A DNA stretch of 64,000 nucleotides from Holophagaceae bacterium (GCA_016722505.1 JADKJH010000001.1:496001-560000); one strand, 5' to 3'; counted from the first letter of the stretch, positions 34,939-44,393 are shown. Notes: a model not told the origin generated them from the sequence alone. Made by a program: numbers and translations.

Positions 34939-37716
34939 ATGATTCGAGCATCACAATCTACCCGATTCGCTGCGCTCATTTTGGCGCTCGTGGCGGCCCC
35001 CTCGGCCTTGATGGCCCAAGGCACGACAACCTCGGCTCTTTCAGGCACAGTCCTGGACCAAACTGGAAAACCCCTACAGGGGGTAGTGGTTCGGGTGACC
35101 TCCGATTCGCTCATCGGTGGAGCCAGGTCGACGGTCACCAGCGAAAACGGCCGATATCGCATTCCGACGCTCCCTCCGGGACGCTACTCGATTGTGGTCG
35201 AGGCGAAGGGCTTTCCCGCCCGAAAGACGAGTGAGGTTGCTGAGCTCGGCAAGACAACCGTCGTTGACTTCCGCCTGGCCCCTGAGGCATCAACCGTGGT
35301 CGAGGTAGTGGGGCAATTACGCAACGAGGAAATGGCGTCAACGATGACCCGGAACTTCAGGGCAGAGGACATTGAAAACCTGCCCATCAAGCGTGACATC
35401 GCGGCCATCGCCGCCCTGACCCCGGGAATCAACCTGACCGTCAGTTCGGGTGCACGAGTATCCGCTTCGGGTTTCGGGGGCGACCGCGACAACTCCAACG
35501 CCTACCTGATCAACGGCATCAACGTCGGAGATTCCTCAGCGGGACAAGCCTGGGTGCAGGTAAACCCGGACTGGTTTGAAGAGGTCCAAATCGGCGGCGT
35601 CGGTGCCGGCGCGGAATTCGGCGGCTTTTCCGGCGCCTATTTCAACGGTGTCATCAAGAAGGGGGGCAACCAGTTCTCGGGCTCCCTGGCGGGCTACTAT
35701 CAGAAGGATAGCTGGAGCGCGAACCGCAACTCGCCGGACCCCTCCTTCCCAGAGATCACCGTTCGCAAAGTCGGTGATACGGCCTCCGACCTCGCGCTGA
35801 ACTTCGGCGGTCCTTTCATCAAAGACAAGCTCTGGTACTTCTTTTCGCTCGAGACGATCTCCATCGAGCGCACGCCAGTGGGAAGCCCGGTCTCAGAGAA
35901 GCGGTCCACTCCAAGGGCCATGGGGAACCTGACCCTCCAAGCCGCGCCCTCGGCCACCCTGTCCCTGTTCATGGACTATGACACCGTCGAAACGGACCAC
36001 CGCGGGGCCAGCCGCGTCCTCGCGCCCGAGGCCACCCGCAAGCAGGAAGGTCCGAATTTCACCTACGGACTTGAGTGGCTGCAGACCCTTAACAGCAGCA
36101 TGGTGCTGACCCTCAGGGCCAGCGGCTACAACGGCATTGACGACCACAAGGCCTACAACGGCGAGGGCTATTCGCTCTATGTCGACGGCACTGTGCCCGC
36201 GAATTCCTCCATCCCTGGCTATGCGAAATACGTCGGCTTCGAACAGATGAACAACACCTACCAGGCATTCGAGAACACCCGTAGCCGCGTGGGCCTGCTG
36301 GCCTCCCTGGACTGGTTCATCGCCTCCGGGAAGGGCTCCCACGCCCTGAAGTTCGGCCTAGATATCGACCGGGCCCGAGACAAGGAAAGAACTTGGTACC
36401 CCGGCGGTATTTCCCTGAATGCGCTCGCGGATGGCGATACGGTTTACACGGACTATGTCCAGGTAGGCGGCGGCTGGGACTTCGACACGAAGCTGGAGCG
36501 CAACACCTTCTTCATGCAGGACGCCTGGACCGTCAACGATCAGTTGCTCCTGCGGCCCGGCCTCCGTGTAGAGCAATTTAAGGGCGGGGACCAGTGGAAT
36601 ACCACCACGATAGCCCCACGGCTCGGATTCACCTGGACGCCGGACGCCGCCAAGACCTTCGCCATCAAAGGCCATTTCGGCAGGTATTACGACGGACTTT
36701 CCGGCGCCAGCTACGACCGCGCAATCCCCGGTGCCTATCCGGTCGAGAAGCGCTACTGGTGGCCGAATTATGACGACGCACAGGTGGTCGTTCTGCACAA
36801 CCTAGCCAACCCGCTGGCGGAGTACCCCTTGCCGGCCTTCAATGAAGACACCTTCCGCAACCGCGTGAGCGAGCAGAGCAGCATCAACCCCGACACCAAG
36901 CACCCCTACTTTGACGAGATCCAGTTCGCAGTGGAGAAGCGGTTCAGCAAGAACTGGGTGGCGGCCGCGAGTTACGTGCGCCGGAACGGCAAGGATCTGA
37001 TCGCCCGCTTCGACCGCCTGCCCCTATCCTCCTCCACCACATCTGTGACCAATCCCCTCACCAGCGAAGTGCTGACCTTCCGGCGTCCTGGCTTCAACTC
37101 AGACTTGAACCTGCCCCCACACGACTTCTACATCACCAACGATTCCAATGCCAAGCGCACGTACACCGCCACAACAGTCTCCGTGGACGGGCGCTTCACC
37201 GCGGATTGGGATATGAACTTCAGCTACACCAAGGCCAGCAACAAGGGCAACCTCCTGAAGTCAAATGGCTACTCCTCCGGGCGAGAATGGATCGGGTCCC
37301 AATACAACAATGAAGGCTCCCTTCCTGGTTTCAACGATGACGAAGTCAAATTGCGAACCTCCTACAAGGCCCCCTGGGGGACGCGATTCAATGCCAGCTT
37401 TGTCTATCTCAGCGGTCTCCACTACACCCGTTTCATTCGGACCTCCCGCCTGAGCAACCGCGAGTACTACTACGTCAACATTGAGCCGCTCGGCGCCAGT
37501 TCCTACGATGCCCGCCGGCTACTGGACCTTCGCGCTTCTCACCGTTTTGGCTTGGGCGGCAAGAAAGCTGTGGAGGTTTTCGTGGACGTGTTCAATGTCC
37601 TGAATGACGCGGCCGTCACTTCCAGAGGGGAACGGTACGATAGCGCCTACTACAACATGGTCTTCGACCAGGAACCGCCGCGGACGTTCCGCATCGGGGC
37701 CAAATTCCTGTTCTGA
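34939..37716 (+). CDS. TonB-dependent outer-membrane receptor with carboxypeptidase-regulatory domain
   Basis: The product is 925 aa. The signal peptide ends APSALMAQ. A CarboxypepD_reg-like beta-sandwich (about 30-115: LSGTVLDQTGKPLQGVVV, then RYRIPTLPPGRYSIVVEAKGF) precedes the plug (about 130-240: NAYLINGINVGD) and a beta-barrel that ends FRIGAKFLF. This is the Oar/SusC-like type common in Acidobacteriota and Bacteroidota. GGAGG precedes the ATG. It leads the peptide-degradation genes and should import large peptide fragments in a TonB-dependent manner. A hairpin separates it from them. Confidence 0.92.
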   Translation: MIRASQSTRFAALILALVAAPSALMAQGTTTSALSGTVLDQTGKPLQGVVVRVTSDSLIGGARSTVTSENGRYRIPTLPPGRYSIVVEAKGFPARKTSEVAELGKTTVVDFRLAPEASTVVEVVGQLRNEEMASTMTRNFRAEDIENLPIKRDIAAIAALTPGINLTVSSGARVSASGFGGDRDNSNAYLINGINVGDSSAGQAWVQVNPDWFEEVQIGGVGAGAEFGGFSGAYFNGVIKKGGNQFSGSLAGYYQKDSWSANRNSPDPSFPEITVRKVGDTASDLALNFGGPFIKDKLWYFFSLETISIERTPVGSPVSEKRSTPRAMGNLTLQAAPSATLSLFMDYDTVETDHRGASRVLAPEATRKQEGPNFTYGLEWLQTLNSSMVLTLRASGYNGIDDHKAYNGEGYSLYVDGTVPANSSIPGYAKYVGFEQMNNTYQAFENTRSRVGLLASLDWFIASGKGSHALKFGLDIDRARDKERTWYPGGISLNALADGDTVYTDYVQVGGGWDFDTKLERNTFFMQDAWTVNDQLLLRPGLRVEQFKGGDQWNTTTIAPRLGFTWTPDAAKTFAIKGHFGRYYDGLSGASYDRAIPGAYPVEKRYWWPNYDDAQVVVLHNLANPLAEYPLPAFNEDTFRNRVSEQSSINPDTKHPYFDEIQFAVEKRFSKNWVAAASYVRRNGKDLIARFDRLPLSSSTTSVTNPLTSEVLTFRRPGFNSDLNLPPHDFYITNDSNAKRTYTATTVSVDGRFTADWDMNFSYTKASNKGNLLKSNGYSSGREWIGSQYNNEGSLPGFNDDEVKLRTSYKAPWGTRFNASFVYLSGLHYTRFIRTSRLSNREYYYVNIEPLGASSYDARRLLDLRASHRFGLGGKKAVEVFVDVFNVLNDAAVTSRGERYDSAYYNMVFDQEPPRTFRIGAKFLF

Positions 37717-37743
37717 TCTCGAATCCAGATTGAATATGAAACA

Positions 37744-37777
37744 AGCGGCGGGGCGTGTGGATAGCTGCCCCGCCGCT
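37744..37777 (+). terminator. Hairpin between TonB receptor and cyanophycinase genes
   Basis: AGCGGCGGGGC (37744-37754) pairs perfectly with GCCCCGCCGCT (37767-37777) around a 12-nt loop. It starts 28 nt after the receptor stop. Without a U tract it may act as a partial terminator or as an mRNA-stabilising element that lowers expression of the downstream enzymes relative to the receptor. Confidence 0.6.
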
Positions 37778-37795
37778 GTGTGATGGGATGAGACC

Positions 37796-38635
37796 ATGAA
37801 GCAACTCCTTTTTGTTCTTGCATTGGCCTTCTCTGGTTTGAATGCAGGGACCTCTGTACCACCACCCATGGGCACCCTGGTCATCGTGGGCGGCGGGGGG
37901 ATGCCCCAGGACATCATGGACGCCTTCCTCCAGGCAGCCGGGGGCCGCGGTGGCATGGTGGGCATCATTCCCACCTCTACCGAAGATCCCGAGGGCGCAA
38001 TAAAGGAATGGAGGCAGGATCTCGACAAGGCCGGGCTCACCCTGGTGGCCATCGATGTGCGGACGCGCGAGCAGTCCTCCCTTCCCGAGAACCTGGACAA
38101 GGCCCGGAGCTGCACTGGATTCTGGTTTAGCGGAGGGGATCAGAACCGGGTGGGCGACAAGATCGTCGGCACGCCTCTTCATCGCGTGATCAGGGAACGC
38201 TACGAGGCGGGCGCGGTGATCGGTGGCACCAGTGCGGGTGCGGCGATCATGTCGAAGCTCATGCTCACCGGGGAAGATCGGAACGGTATTGAATCCCTTT
38301 CCGAGTTCGGCCCAGGGGCCTATCGTACCCGCGAAGGCATGGGCTTCCTACCTGAGCGCGTGGTCGTGGACCAGCACTTCCTGCGCCGGAATCGAGAGAA
38401 CCGCCTCTTCAGCCTGATCATGGATCACCCTGACTACCTGGGTCTAGGCATCGATGAGGCTACGGCCCTGGTCGTAAAAGGCGGAATAGCGGTGGTGGCG
38501 GGCAAACGCTCCGTGATGGTCTTCGATCCCTCGGACATGGTTGCGAACGGGACCTCTTTCCGAGATCTGCGCATACACGTTCTCTGCCCCGGCCAATCCA
38601 TCGACCTCGCCACGAGGAAGGTCTCCAAGCCATGA
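37796..38635 (+). CDS. Exported cyanophycinase-like peptidase (S51 family)
   Basis: The product is 279 aa with a signal peptide (MKQLLFVLALAFSGLNAG). The S51 core has LVIVGGGGMPQDI, the nucleophile Ser in GGTSAGAAIM and the conserved VVDQHFLRRNRENRL. These match cyanophycinase (CphB, and the extracellular CphE), which cuts multi-L-arginyl-poly-L-aspartate into beta-Asp-Arg dipeptides; exported forms act on external polymer. The neighbours include an isoaspartyl dipeptidase, the enzyme for the next step, which strengthens the call. The stop overlaps the next start (ATGA). Confidence 0.88.
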   Translation: MKQLLFVLALAFSGLNAGTSVPPPMGTLVIVGGGGMPQDIMDAFLQAAGGRGGMVGIIPTSTEDPEGAIKEWRQDLDKAGLTLVAIDVRTREQSSLPENLDKARSCTGFWFSGGDQNRVGDKIVGTPLHRVIRERYEAGAVIGGTSAGAAIMSKLMLTGEDRNGIESLSEFGPGAYRTREGMGFLPERVVVDQHFLRRNRENRLFSLIMDHPDYLGLGIDEATALVVKGGIAVVAGKRSVMVFDPSDMVANGTSFRDLRIHVLCPGQSIDLATRKVSKP

Positions 38636-40125
38636 GCGTTGCTCCGTTCCTGCGGTCCGCTGGGATCCTGCTGTGTCTCTCCACCTTCGGGTCCGCCGGA
38701 CTCCCGCAAGCGCTCATCCCTGTCGACCATCGGGCCATGCACAGGACGATCTCTTACGAGGAGATGTCGAGCTTCCTGCAACAAATTGTCCGGCCCGGAT
38801 TCATCACCGTCACCGAAGAGGGACGCAGCACTCAAGGGAGAAAGCTCTTCCTGGTGCGTCTCAACCGGGGTGGAGCAAAGGCGCGCTTCCGGGTGCTCTA
38901 TTACGCGCAGCAGCATGGGGACGAGGTGGCGGGCAAGGATGCCCAGCTCACCCTGATCCGCGACCTCGCTCGCCATCCCGACCTCCTACCCGAGGATGTG
39001 GACCTCTATTTGATGCCCATGCTCAATCCTGACGGCGCTGAGGCCCACCGGCGCACCAATGGAGTCGACGCCGACCTGAACCGTGACCACCTCCTCATGG
39101 CCCAACCCGAAACCCGGGCTCTGCAGCAGCTGGCTCGCCGTATCCGGCCCCACCTGGCTGTGGACAGCCATGAATTTGGCAGGGATGGAGATGGATACCG
39201 CGCCAAAGGTTGGGAAGCCTGGCCCATCATCACCATGGATGGAGCGAACCACCCGCTAATTCCGGGGTACCTCAAGAGAGCGGGCATGGAGGCAGTGGCC
39301 TCGGCGGCCCCACTCTTGCAGAAGGCGGGTCACGCCTACCGCCGCTACAGCGTGGGTGGGCCGCCGCCCGAGGAGGAGACGCGCCCCTCCACCCCCGAAG
39401 TGGACGATGGCCGTAACGGAATGGGCACATTGGGAGCGCTGTCCTTCATCATCGAGTCCGGTGTGCGCCACCGGGCCTCCGATCCCCAGGCCGATCTGGG
39501 CGAACGGGTGGATGGCTACCGCATCCTATACCAGCACCTGCTCGGCAATCGACCTTGGCGGAACCGCATCCGAAAGCTCGCTGAACGGGCCCGGCGTGAA
39601 CCTCTGCCGCCCTTCATCGCCACCAACGTGTTCTGGGCGAATCGCGATGGGAAGGTCAGCACAGTCAAAATCACGGAAGCAGCTTCGGGCCGCGTGCTGG
39701 ACGTACCCACCGCCAATGACATGACCGACCTGGTGGTAAAAGGCAGTGTGCCCACTCCTAGGGCCTACGTCATCGAGGCCTCGGCCGCGGCGCGCTTCAT
39801 CCCTGTGCTGGAGGCCCAAGGCCTGCGCTGGGAGACCTTGGTGGCGCCCCGCCGCATGCGGGTGGAGCGGTGCCGCCTGCTCCGCCTCGAGGAGCCCTAC
39901 GACGATCTGTACCAACGCTACAAGGACCGGCAGATCGTCGAGCGCCTCGCGGTAGCTGATCTCGATCTGCCCGTAGGCTCACTCCTCGTCCCCCTTGACC
40001 AGGACCTGGCCCGCCGTGCCATTCAGCTGCTCGAGCCCTGCCTCCTCTATGGACTCTATGGCTACCCTGGTTTCCGTGACCTGGCGCGGCCTGGCGCCAG
40101 CCTGCCCGTGTCCCGCGTCTTCTGA
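38632..40125 (+). CDS. M14-family zinc carboxypeptidase, exported
   Basis: The product is 497 aa with a signal peptide (about 1-26). The M14 zinc site is visible as QQHGDEVAGKD (HxxE) and His in LAVDSHEFG. The general-base Glu lies in FIIESGVRHRA. RTNGVDADLNRDH carries the substrate-binding Asn-Arg. A C-terminal region of about 170 residues follows the catalytic domain. The start overlaps the cyanophycinase stop, so the two are translationally coupled. It probably trims peptides in the periplasm, either cyanophycin fragments or the C-terminal Arg of related peptides; the latter is inference. Confidence 0.88.
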   Translation: MSVAPFLRSAGILLCLSTFGSAGLPQALIPVDHRAMHRTISYEEMSSFLQQIVRPGFITVTEEGRSTQGRKLFLVRLNRGGAKARFRVLYYAQQHGDEVAGKDAQLTLIRDLARHPDLLPEDVDLYLMPMLNPDGAEAHRRTNGVDADLNRDHLLMAQPETRALQQLARRIRPHLAVDSHEFGRDGDGYRAKGWEAWPIITMDGANHPLIPGYLKRAGMEAVASAAPLLQKAGHAYRRYSVGGPPPEEETRPSTPEVDDGRNGMGTLGALSFIIESGVRHRASDPQADLGERVDGYRILYQHLLGNRPWRNRIRKLAERARREPLPPFIATNVFWANRDGKVSTVKITEAASGRVLDVPTANDMTDLVVKGSVPTPRAYVIEASAAARFIPVLEAQGLRWETLVAPRRMRVERCRLLRLEEPYDDLYQRYKDRQIVERLAVADLDLPVGSLLVPLDQDLARRAIQLLEPCLLYGLYGYPGFRDLARPGASLPVSRVF

Positions 40126-40160
40126 ATGTGCTCAGGACCTCGCGGTCCGGTTGGAGTCCC

Positions 40161-41327
40161 ATGTTGCTCCTGATCAAGAATGCCGACATCTACGCCCCGG
40201 AACCGGGCGGCCAGTGCGATCTACTCATTGGCGGTGGGGTGATCCTGGGCATGGAACCGAACATTCGCGTCCCCCGCAAGTACTGCGAGGTTATCGACGC
40301 CCGGAACCTCAAGGCACTGCCCGGTTTTATTGACGGCCACGTCCACATCATGGGCGGTGGCGGAGAGGGGGGTTTCGCCACCCGCACACCAGACTTGCCT
40401 CTCACGGATGCCATTAAGGGGGGTGTCACCACTGTGGTGGGCTGCCTTGGGACCGACGGCCAAACGCGGAGCATGGCGGGACTCCTGGCCAAGGCCAAGG
40501 GCCTGGAGGAAGAAGGCATCAGCACATTCGTCTACTCGGGCTCGTACGGCCTCCCCCTGCGCACGCTCATGCCCAGCCTTGAGGAAGACCTGCTCTTCAT
40601 CGACAAAGTGATCGGCGCCGGCGAAGTAGCCCTGTCCGACCACCGATCGAGTCAGCCCACCTTCGAGGCTTTCGCCCAGGTGGTAGCTATGGCGCGACGT
40701 GGTGGATTGCTTTCGGGCAAAGCCGGAATCGTGAATGTCCATCTGGGTGATGGGCCGCGCGGGCTCGAATTCCTCCGATGCATCCTCACCGAGACCGAAC
40801 TATCCGCCGCCCAGATGCTCCCCACCCACATCAACCGGAACCCTGGCCTGTTTGAGGAAGGCATCGCCTATGCCAAAGCTGGCGGCTTCGTGGACTTCAC
40901 GACCTCGACCCTGCCCGCATATCTGGAGGACGGGGAGATCCCATGCGCCGAGGCCCTGCGCCGCATGTTGGAGGCAGGCGTGGATCCTGGCCAGATCACA
41001 TTCACCTCAGATGGCCAAGGCAGCCTGCCGGACTGGGATCGCAACGGCCGCTTGCGAGGCATTTCAGTGGGCCGAGTCACCTCGCTCTTCCCGGCCGTGC
41101 GGCAGGCCGTGCTCGAGGAAGGCATTCCGCTGCAGACAGCCCTCCGTGTAATCACCCAGAATCCCGCCCGCATCCTGAAGCTGCGGCGCAAGGGTTGCCT
41201 AGCGCCGGGCATGGACGCGGATATCGTCCTGGTGGATCCCCATGACTTTGAGATCCGCACCGTCATCGCCAAGGGCTGTCTCCTCATGAAGGCCGGACGC
41301 ATGCAAACCAAGGGGATGTTTGAGTGA
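40161..41327 (+). CDS. iadA: Isoaspartyl dipeptidase (beta-aspartyl peptidase)
   Basis: The product is 388 aa from ATG 40161; the frame extends upstream but GGAG precedes this ATG. It is an amidohydrolase-fold protein: the metal site begins with DGHVHIMGGGGEGG (HxH), the THINRNPGLFEEG segment carries further His, and the catalytic Asp is in TSDGQGSLP. This matches IadA, which hydrolyses beta-Asp-Xaa dipeptides in the cytoplasm; there is no signal peptide. In this locus it would split beta-Asp-Arg released by cyanophycinase into Asp and Arg. The stop overlaps the GTG of the transporter gene. Confidence 0.93.
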   Translation: MLLLIKNADIYAPEPGGQCDLLIGGGVILGMEPNIRVPRKYCEVIDARNLKALPGFIDGHVHIMGGGGEGGFATRTPDLPLTDAIKGGVTTVVGCLGTDGQTRSMAGLLAKAKGLEEEGISTFVYSGSYGLPLRTLMPSLEEDLLFIDKVIGAGEVALSDHRSSQPTFEAFAQVVAMARRGGLLSGKAGIVNVHLGDGPRGLEFLRCILTETELSAAQMLPTHINRNPGLFEEGIAYAKAGGFVDFTTSTLPAYLEDGEIPCAEALRRMLEAGVDPGQITFTSDGQGSLPDWDRNGRLRGISVGRVTSLFPAVRQAVLEEGIPLQTALRVITQNPARILKLRRKGCLAPGMDADIVLVDPHDFEIRTVIAKGCLLMKAGRMQTKGMFE

Positions 41328-42775
41328 ACGATCAAGAGCAAGCCACCACACCCCGGCCCCCGGTTCCGCCGGTAGGCCTGAAGATGCCCCACACCCTTGT
41401 GATCGTTGGAGCCCTGATCGCGCTGGTGCTGATCCTCTCCTGGATCGTGCCCTCGGGCGAGTTCCAGCGCTTCGAAAAGGTGCTGCCGGATGGTAGTCGG
41501 ATCAAGGTGCCCGTGGACGGGACCTTCCACCTGCTTCCTAAGACCTACCTGGGCCTTCAAACCCTATTCCTGGCGCCCATCAAGGGCTTTCTGGATGGGG
41601 CCGGACTGATCTCCTTCCTGCTCATCATCGGAGGCAGTTTCGCCGTCTTCCAGGAAACCGGCGCGGTGGAGCAGGGCATCAAACGGTTGATGGTCCATGT
41701 GCAACGCCATCCGGCCATGGAAGCGCTCTTCATCCCGGTACTGATGACCATATTCTCCCTGGCCGGGGCGGTCTTCGGCATGGCGGAGGAACTGATCCCG
41801 TTCATCGTGATCTTTATCGCCCTGGCCCGAGCGCTGGGCTATGACTCCATCGTGGGCACCAGCATCCCCTTTCTCGGTGCCGCCGCAGGTTTCGCCTGCG
41901 CCTTCTTCAACCCCTTCACCGTCGGCGTGGCCCAGGGCATCGCGGGCGTCCCCATCTATTCAGGCCTGGGATACCGGGTGGTCGCCTGGGTTGTCGCCAC
42001 CGGCGTGGTGATCGCCTATGTGATGGTTTACGCTGCCAAAATCAAGCGGAACCCAGAGCTCAGTCCCGTCCGGGACATTGACTTGGCCCGCGGATCAACT
42101 GTCTCGGCAGGATCTGGAGATGCCTGGAACACCTCCCACGTCCTCGCACTCCTGACGTTCCTCGGAGCCCTGATCCTGCTGGTCTACGGCGTCCTGAAAT
42201 ACCAGTGGTACCTGGAAGCCATTGCCGCCCTCTTTCTTGGTATGGGCATCTTCGTCGGACTCATCGCCCGCATGGGGCCTAGCACCATTGCGAAGCACTT
42301 CATCGCTGGTGCGAAGGATATGGTGGGTGTGGTGTTCATTGTGGCCTGTGCCCGCGCGCTGTTGGTCATCGCCAACGATGCACGGATCATGGATACCCTG
42401 CTGCTTCATAGTTCAACCGCCATCCGGGTGCTACCCAGAGCCATGACCGCCCAGGTGATGTTTCTGGTCCAGTGCTTCATCAACTTCTTCATCCACTCTG
42501 GAACGGCTCAAGCCGCACTCACCATGCCGGTTCTGGCGCCTTTGTCCGATCTGGTTGGCATCACGCGCCAGACTTGCGTCTACAGCTTTTCCCTATCGGA
42601 ACTCATCAACCCTATCCTGCCCACCAGCGCCGTGACCATGGGCGTGCTGGGCGCGGCAAAGATCCCTTGGGAACGTTGGGCCCGCTGGTTCCTGCCCCTC
42701 ATGCTCATCCTGGTGGTCCTGGCATTCGCACTGTTAGTGCCCCCGACGCTCTTCTTCTATTGGGGCCCGCTGTGA
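41324..42775 (+). CDS. YfcC-type membrane transporter (C4-dicarboxylate anaerobic carrier-like)
   Basis: The product is 483 aa from a GTG that overlaps the iadA stop. About 11-12 membrane helices are evident. PF03606-like motifs are present: MPHTLVIVGALIALVLILSWIVPSGEF at the N-terminus, GAVFGMAEELIPF, and a mirrored FINFFIHSGTAQAALTMP and SELINPILPTS in the second half. The YfcC branch is linked to amino acid or peptide transport. Its position after iadA suggests uptake of beta-aspartyl dipeptides or exchange of Arg/Asp products. The direction and substrate are inferred from context only. Confidence 0.85.
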   Translation: MNDQEQATTPRPPVPPVGLKMPHTLVIVGALIALVLILSWIVPSGEFQRFEKVLPDGSRIKVPVDGTFHLLPKTYLGLQTLFLAPIKGFLDGAGLISFLLIIGGSFAVFQETGAVEQGIKRLMVHVQRHPAMEALFIPVLMTIFSLAGAVFGMAEELIPFIVIFIALARALGYDSIVGTSIPFLGAAAGFACAFFNPFTVGVAQGIAGVPIYSGLGYRVVAWVVATGVVIAYVMVYAAKIKRNPELSPVRDIDLARGSTVSAGSGDAWNTSHVLALLTFLGALILLVYGVLKYQWYLEAIAALFLGMGIFVGLIARMGPSTIAKHFIAGAKDMVGVVFIVACARALLVIANDARIMDTLLLHSSTAIRVLPRAMTAQVMFLVQCFINFFIHSGTAQAALTMPVLAPLSDLVGITRQTCVYSFSLSELINPILPTSAVTMGVLGAAKIPWERWARWFLPLMLILVVLAFALLVPPTLFFYWGPL

Positions 42776-42921
42776 GGCAGAGCCTTCCTGGTTGCCTGGC
42801 TCTTCTTGTTGCCCTCTCCACCATTGGGGCCGTAGCCCAGGATGCAGCCGGGGACTATTTCCGCGTCAGCCGCATGGCACGACTCGCCCTTGCCACTGCC
42901 TGGTTGATGGCGGACCGCTAG
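42772..42921 (+). CDS. Mini-ORF: signal peptide plus short tail (49 aa), possibly a gene remnant
   Basis: A GTG at 42772 overlaps the transporter stop (GTGA). The frame encodes a signal-peptide-like MRQSLPGCLALLVALSTIGAVAQ and 26 more residues before a TAG at 42919. The last 4 nt overlap the convergent CapA gene. It reads like the beginning of an exported protein whose remainder has been lost, although a genuine small secreted protein is possible. Confidence 0.35.
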   Translation: MRQSLPGCLALLVALSTIGAVAQDAAGDYFRVSRMARLALATAWLMADR

Positions 42922-44252
42922 AATTCGACTTCGGCGTACCAGCCTCGGCTGACGATCTTGGTGCCAAAGGGTTTGGAAAGCTTTTGCATCAAGGCGATGA
43001 TCTCGCCCGAACGCTTGGATCCGGCTAGCCGCGGCACACCATAAAGCGGACCCTCATCATCGATGGTAACGGGCAGAAGCTGAATCCGCTTCAACTTCCC
43101 CTGGTTCAGGGTCATGCGGACCATCACGGTCTCCATGACCTCGCGGGAATCGCGCCGATCCCACACGGAGACATCGGCTGACCAAGGCATCTCGATATCC
43201 CGCTGGTGGATCAGGTCGACAGGAATGCGGTCCGGTGTCCGGTATTGGTAGATGAAATCCCCAAGGCTGTAGAAGATCGGTTTTCCTTTGTAGATCTCGA
43301 TGCCACGGAGCACATGGGGTCCGGTTCCGATCACAAAGTCAGCCCCGGCATCCACGGCCCGGCGGAACATGATCTCATCATTGGGAGGTGTCGCATCCTG
43401 GATGCCGTAAGCACGATGGTGGGTAACGTCGTGGTTGTGCAGCGAAACAAGCAGCACATCCGAGCGGCGTTTGGCGAGGATCACATCATCCTCCATGGCC
43501 ATCACATCGCTTTCCAAGGGACCCTCCACCTTTTCCACCTTGCCGTCCTTCGCGATCAGAATCACAGCCGGATCGATAGTGGCCAAGGAGGGACCATTGG
43601 GATCCTTGGTGCGGTACTTGGCGGTCCAATAACGCATGTAGGACAGCAGCGCGATAGAGGTCTTGTGGCCCGCCACCTGCATGCGCCCCGGTTTACGTGC
43701 CTCTGCGAGCGTGTTGCCTGCCCCTGCGTAAGTGATGTTGGAGTGATCCAGAGCGAGCAGAGACTCCTTGAGTCCCTCCGGCCCAAAATCCAGAGCATGG
43801 TTGTTGGCTAGGCTCACCATATTGATGCCGGTACGCGCCAACTCCCATCGGAAGTCCCTGGGCGCCCGGAAATTGTAAAAGGGGCGTTGGAGGTCCGCCC
43901 GATCATTCATCGAAAATTCCATGTTCCCGTAGGCGATGTCCGCTTCTTGCATAATCTGCAAGAGCCCAGCGCGGTCTGGATCCACGAGGTGGCTGATGGG
44001 CTGGTTGAAGATCATGTCGCCCACTGCCGTGACGATCATGTCCCCCGGCTCTGCTTTCAGGAGTTCATTGATGCGGCCCGTCCAGTCAAGTCGTTCGACC
44101 AGTTCCTTCGGATGGATGCGCCGCTGGTAGACGGAGCGGGGGTCGTCCTTTATGGAGCTCGGAACGGTCTGGGCCGCGGCGGAGACCACCAGTAGCGTTA
44201 GGATGGCCATGCCCATCAGAAACCTTCGATGCGACCAGCCAGTTGAGTTCAC
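42918..44252 (-). CDS. CapA/PgsA-family metallophosphatase-fold protein
   Basis: The product is 444 aa from GTG 44252, chosen for its AGGAGG site; the frame is open further upstream. A Tat-like or Sec signal (WSHRRFLMGMAILTLLVVSAAAQ) precedes the PGA_cap domain, with VTAVGDMIFNQPISH, YGNMEFSM, VSLANNHALDFG, VLLVSLHNHD and GTGPHVLRGIEIYKGKPIFYSLGDF. These are the metal-site motifs of CapA. Members act in poly-gamma-glutamate capsule export or turnover and in other peptide-polymer contexts. It is convergent with the cyanophycin-type locus. Whether it belongs to that function is not known. Confidence 0.88.
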   Translation of the reverse strand: MNSTGWSHRRFLMGMAILTLLVVSAAAQTVPSSIKDDPRSVYQRRIHPKELVERLDWTGRINELLKAEPGDMIVTAVGDMIFNQPISHLVDPDRAGLLQIMQEADIAYGNMEFSMNDRADLQRPFYNFRAPRDFRWELARTGINMVSLANNHALDFGPEGLKESLLALDHSNITYAGAGNTLAEARKPGRMQVAGHKTSIALLSYMRYWTAKYRTKDPNGPSLATIDPAVILIAKDGKVEKVEGPLESDVMAMEDDVILAKRRSDVLLVSLHNHDVTHHRAYGIQDATPPNDEIMFRRAVDAGADFVIGTGPHVLRGIEIYKGKPIFYSLGDFIYQYRTPDRIPVDLIHQRDIEMPWSADVSVWDRRDSREVMETVMVRMTLNQGKLKRIQLLPVTIDDEGPLYGVPRLAGSKRSGEIIALMQKLSKPFGTKIVSRGWYAEVEF

Positions 44253-44393
44253 GGTGTCCTCCTGATTTCGGAAACGAGATATGAATAATTTTATTTCATA
44301 ATAATCCATATAGCTAAATTTTTTGATCATTTTTGTGCGCCGACACAAACAAACTCCCTCGGGCCGAATTCCAACAGCGCGAGGGCGCCGCCT

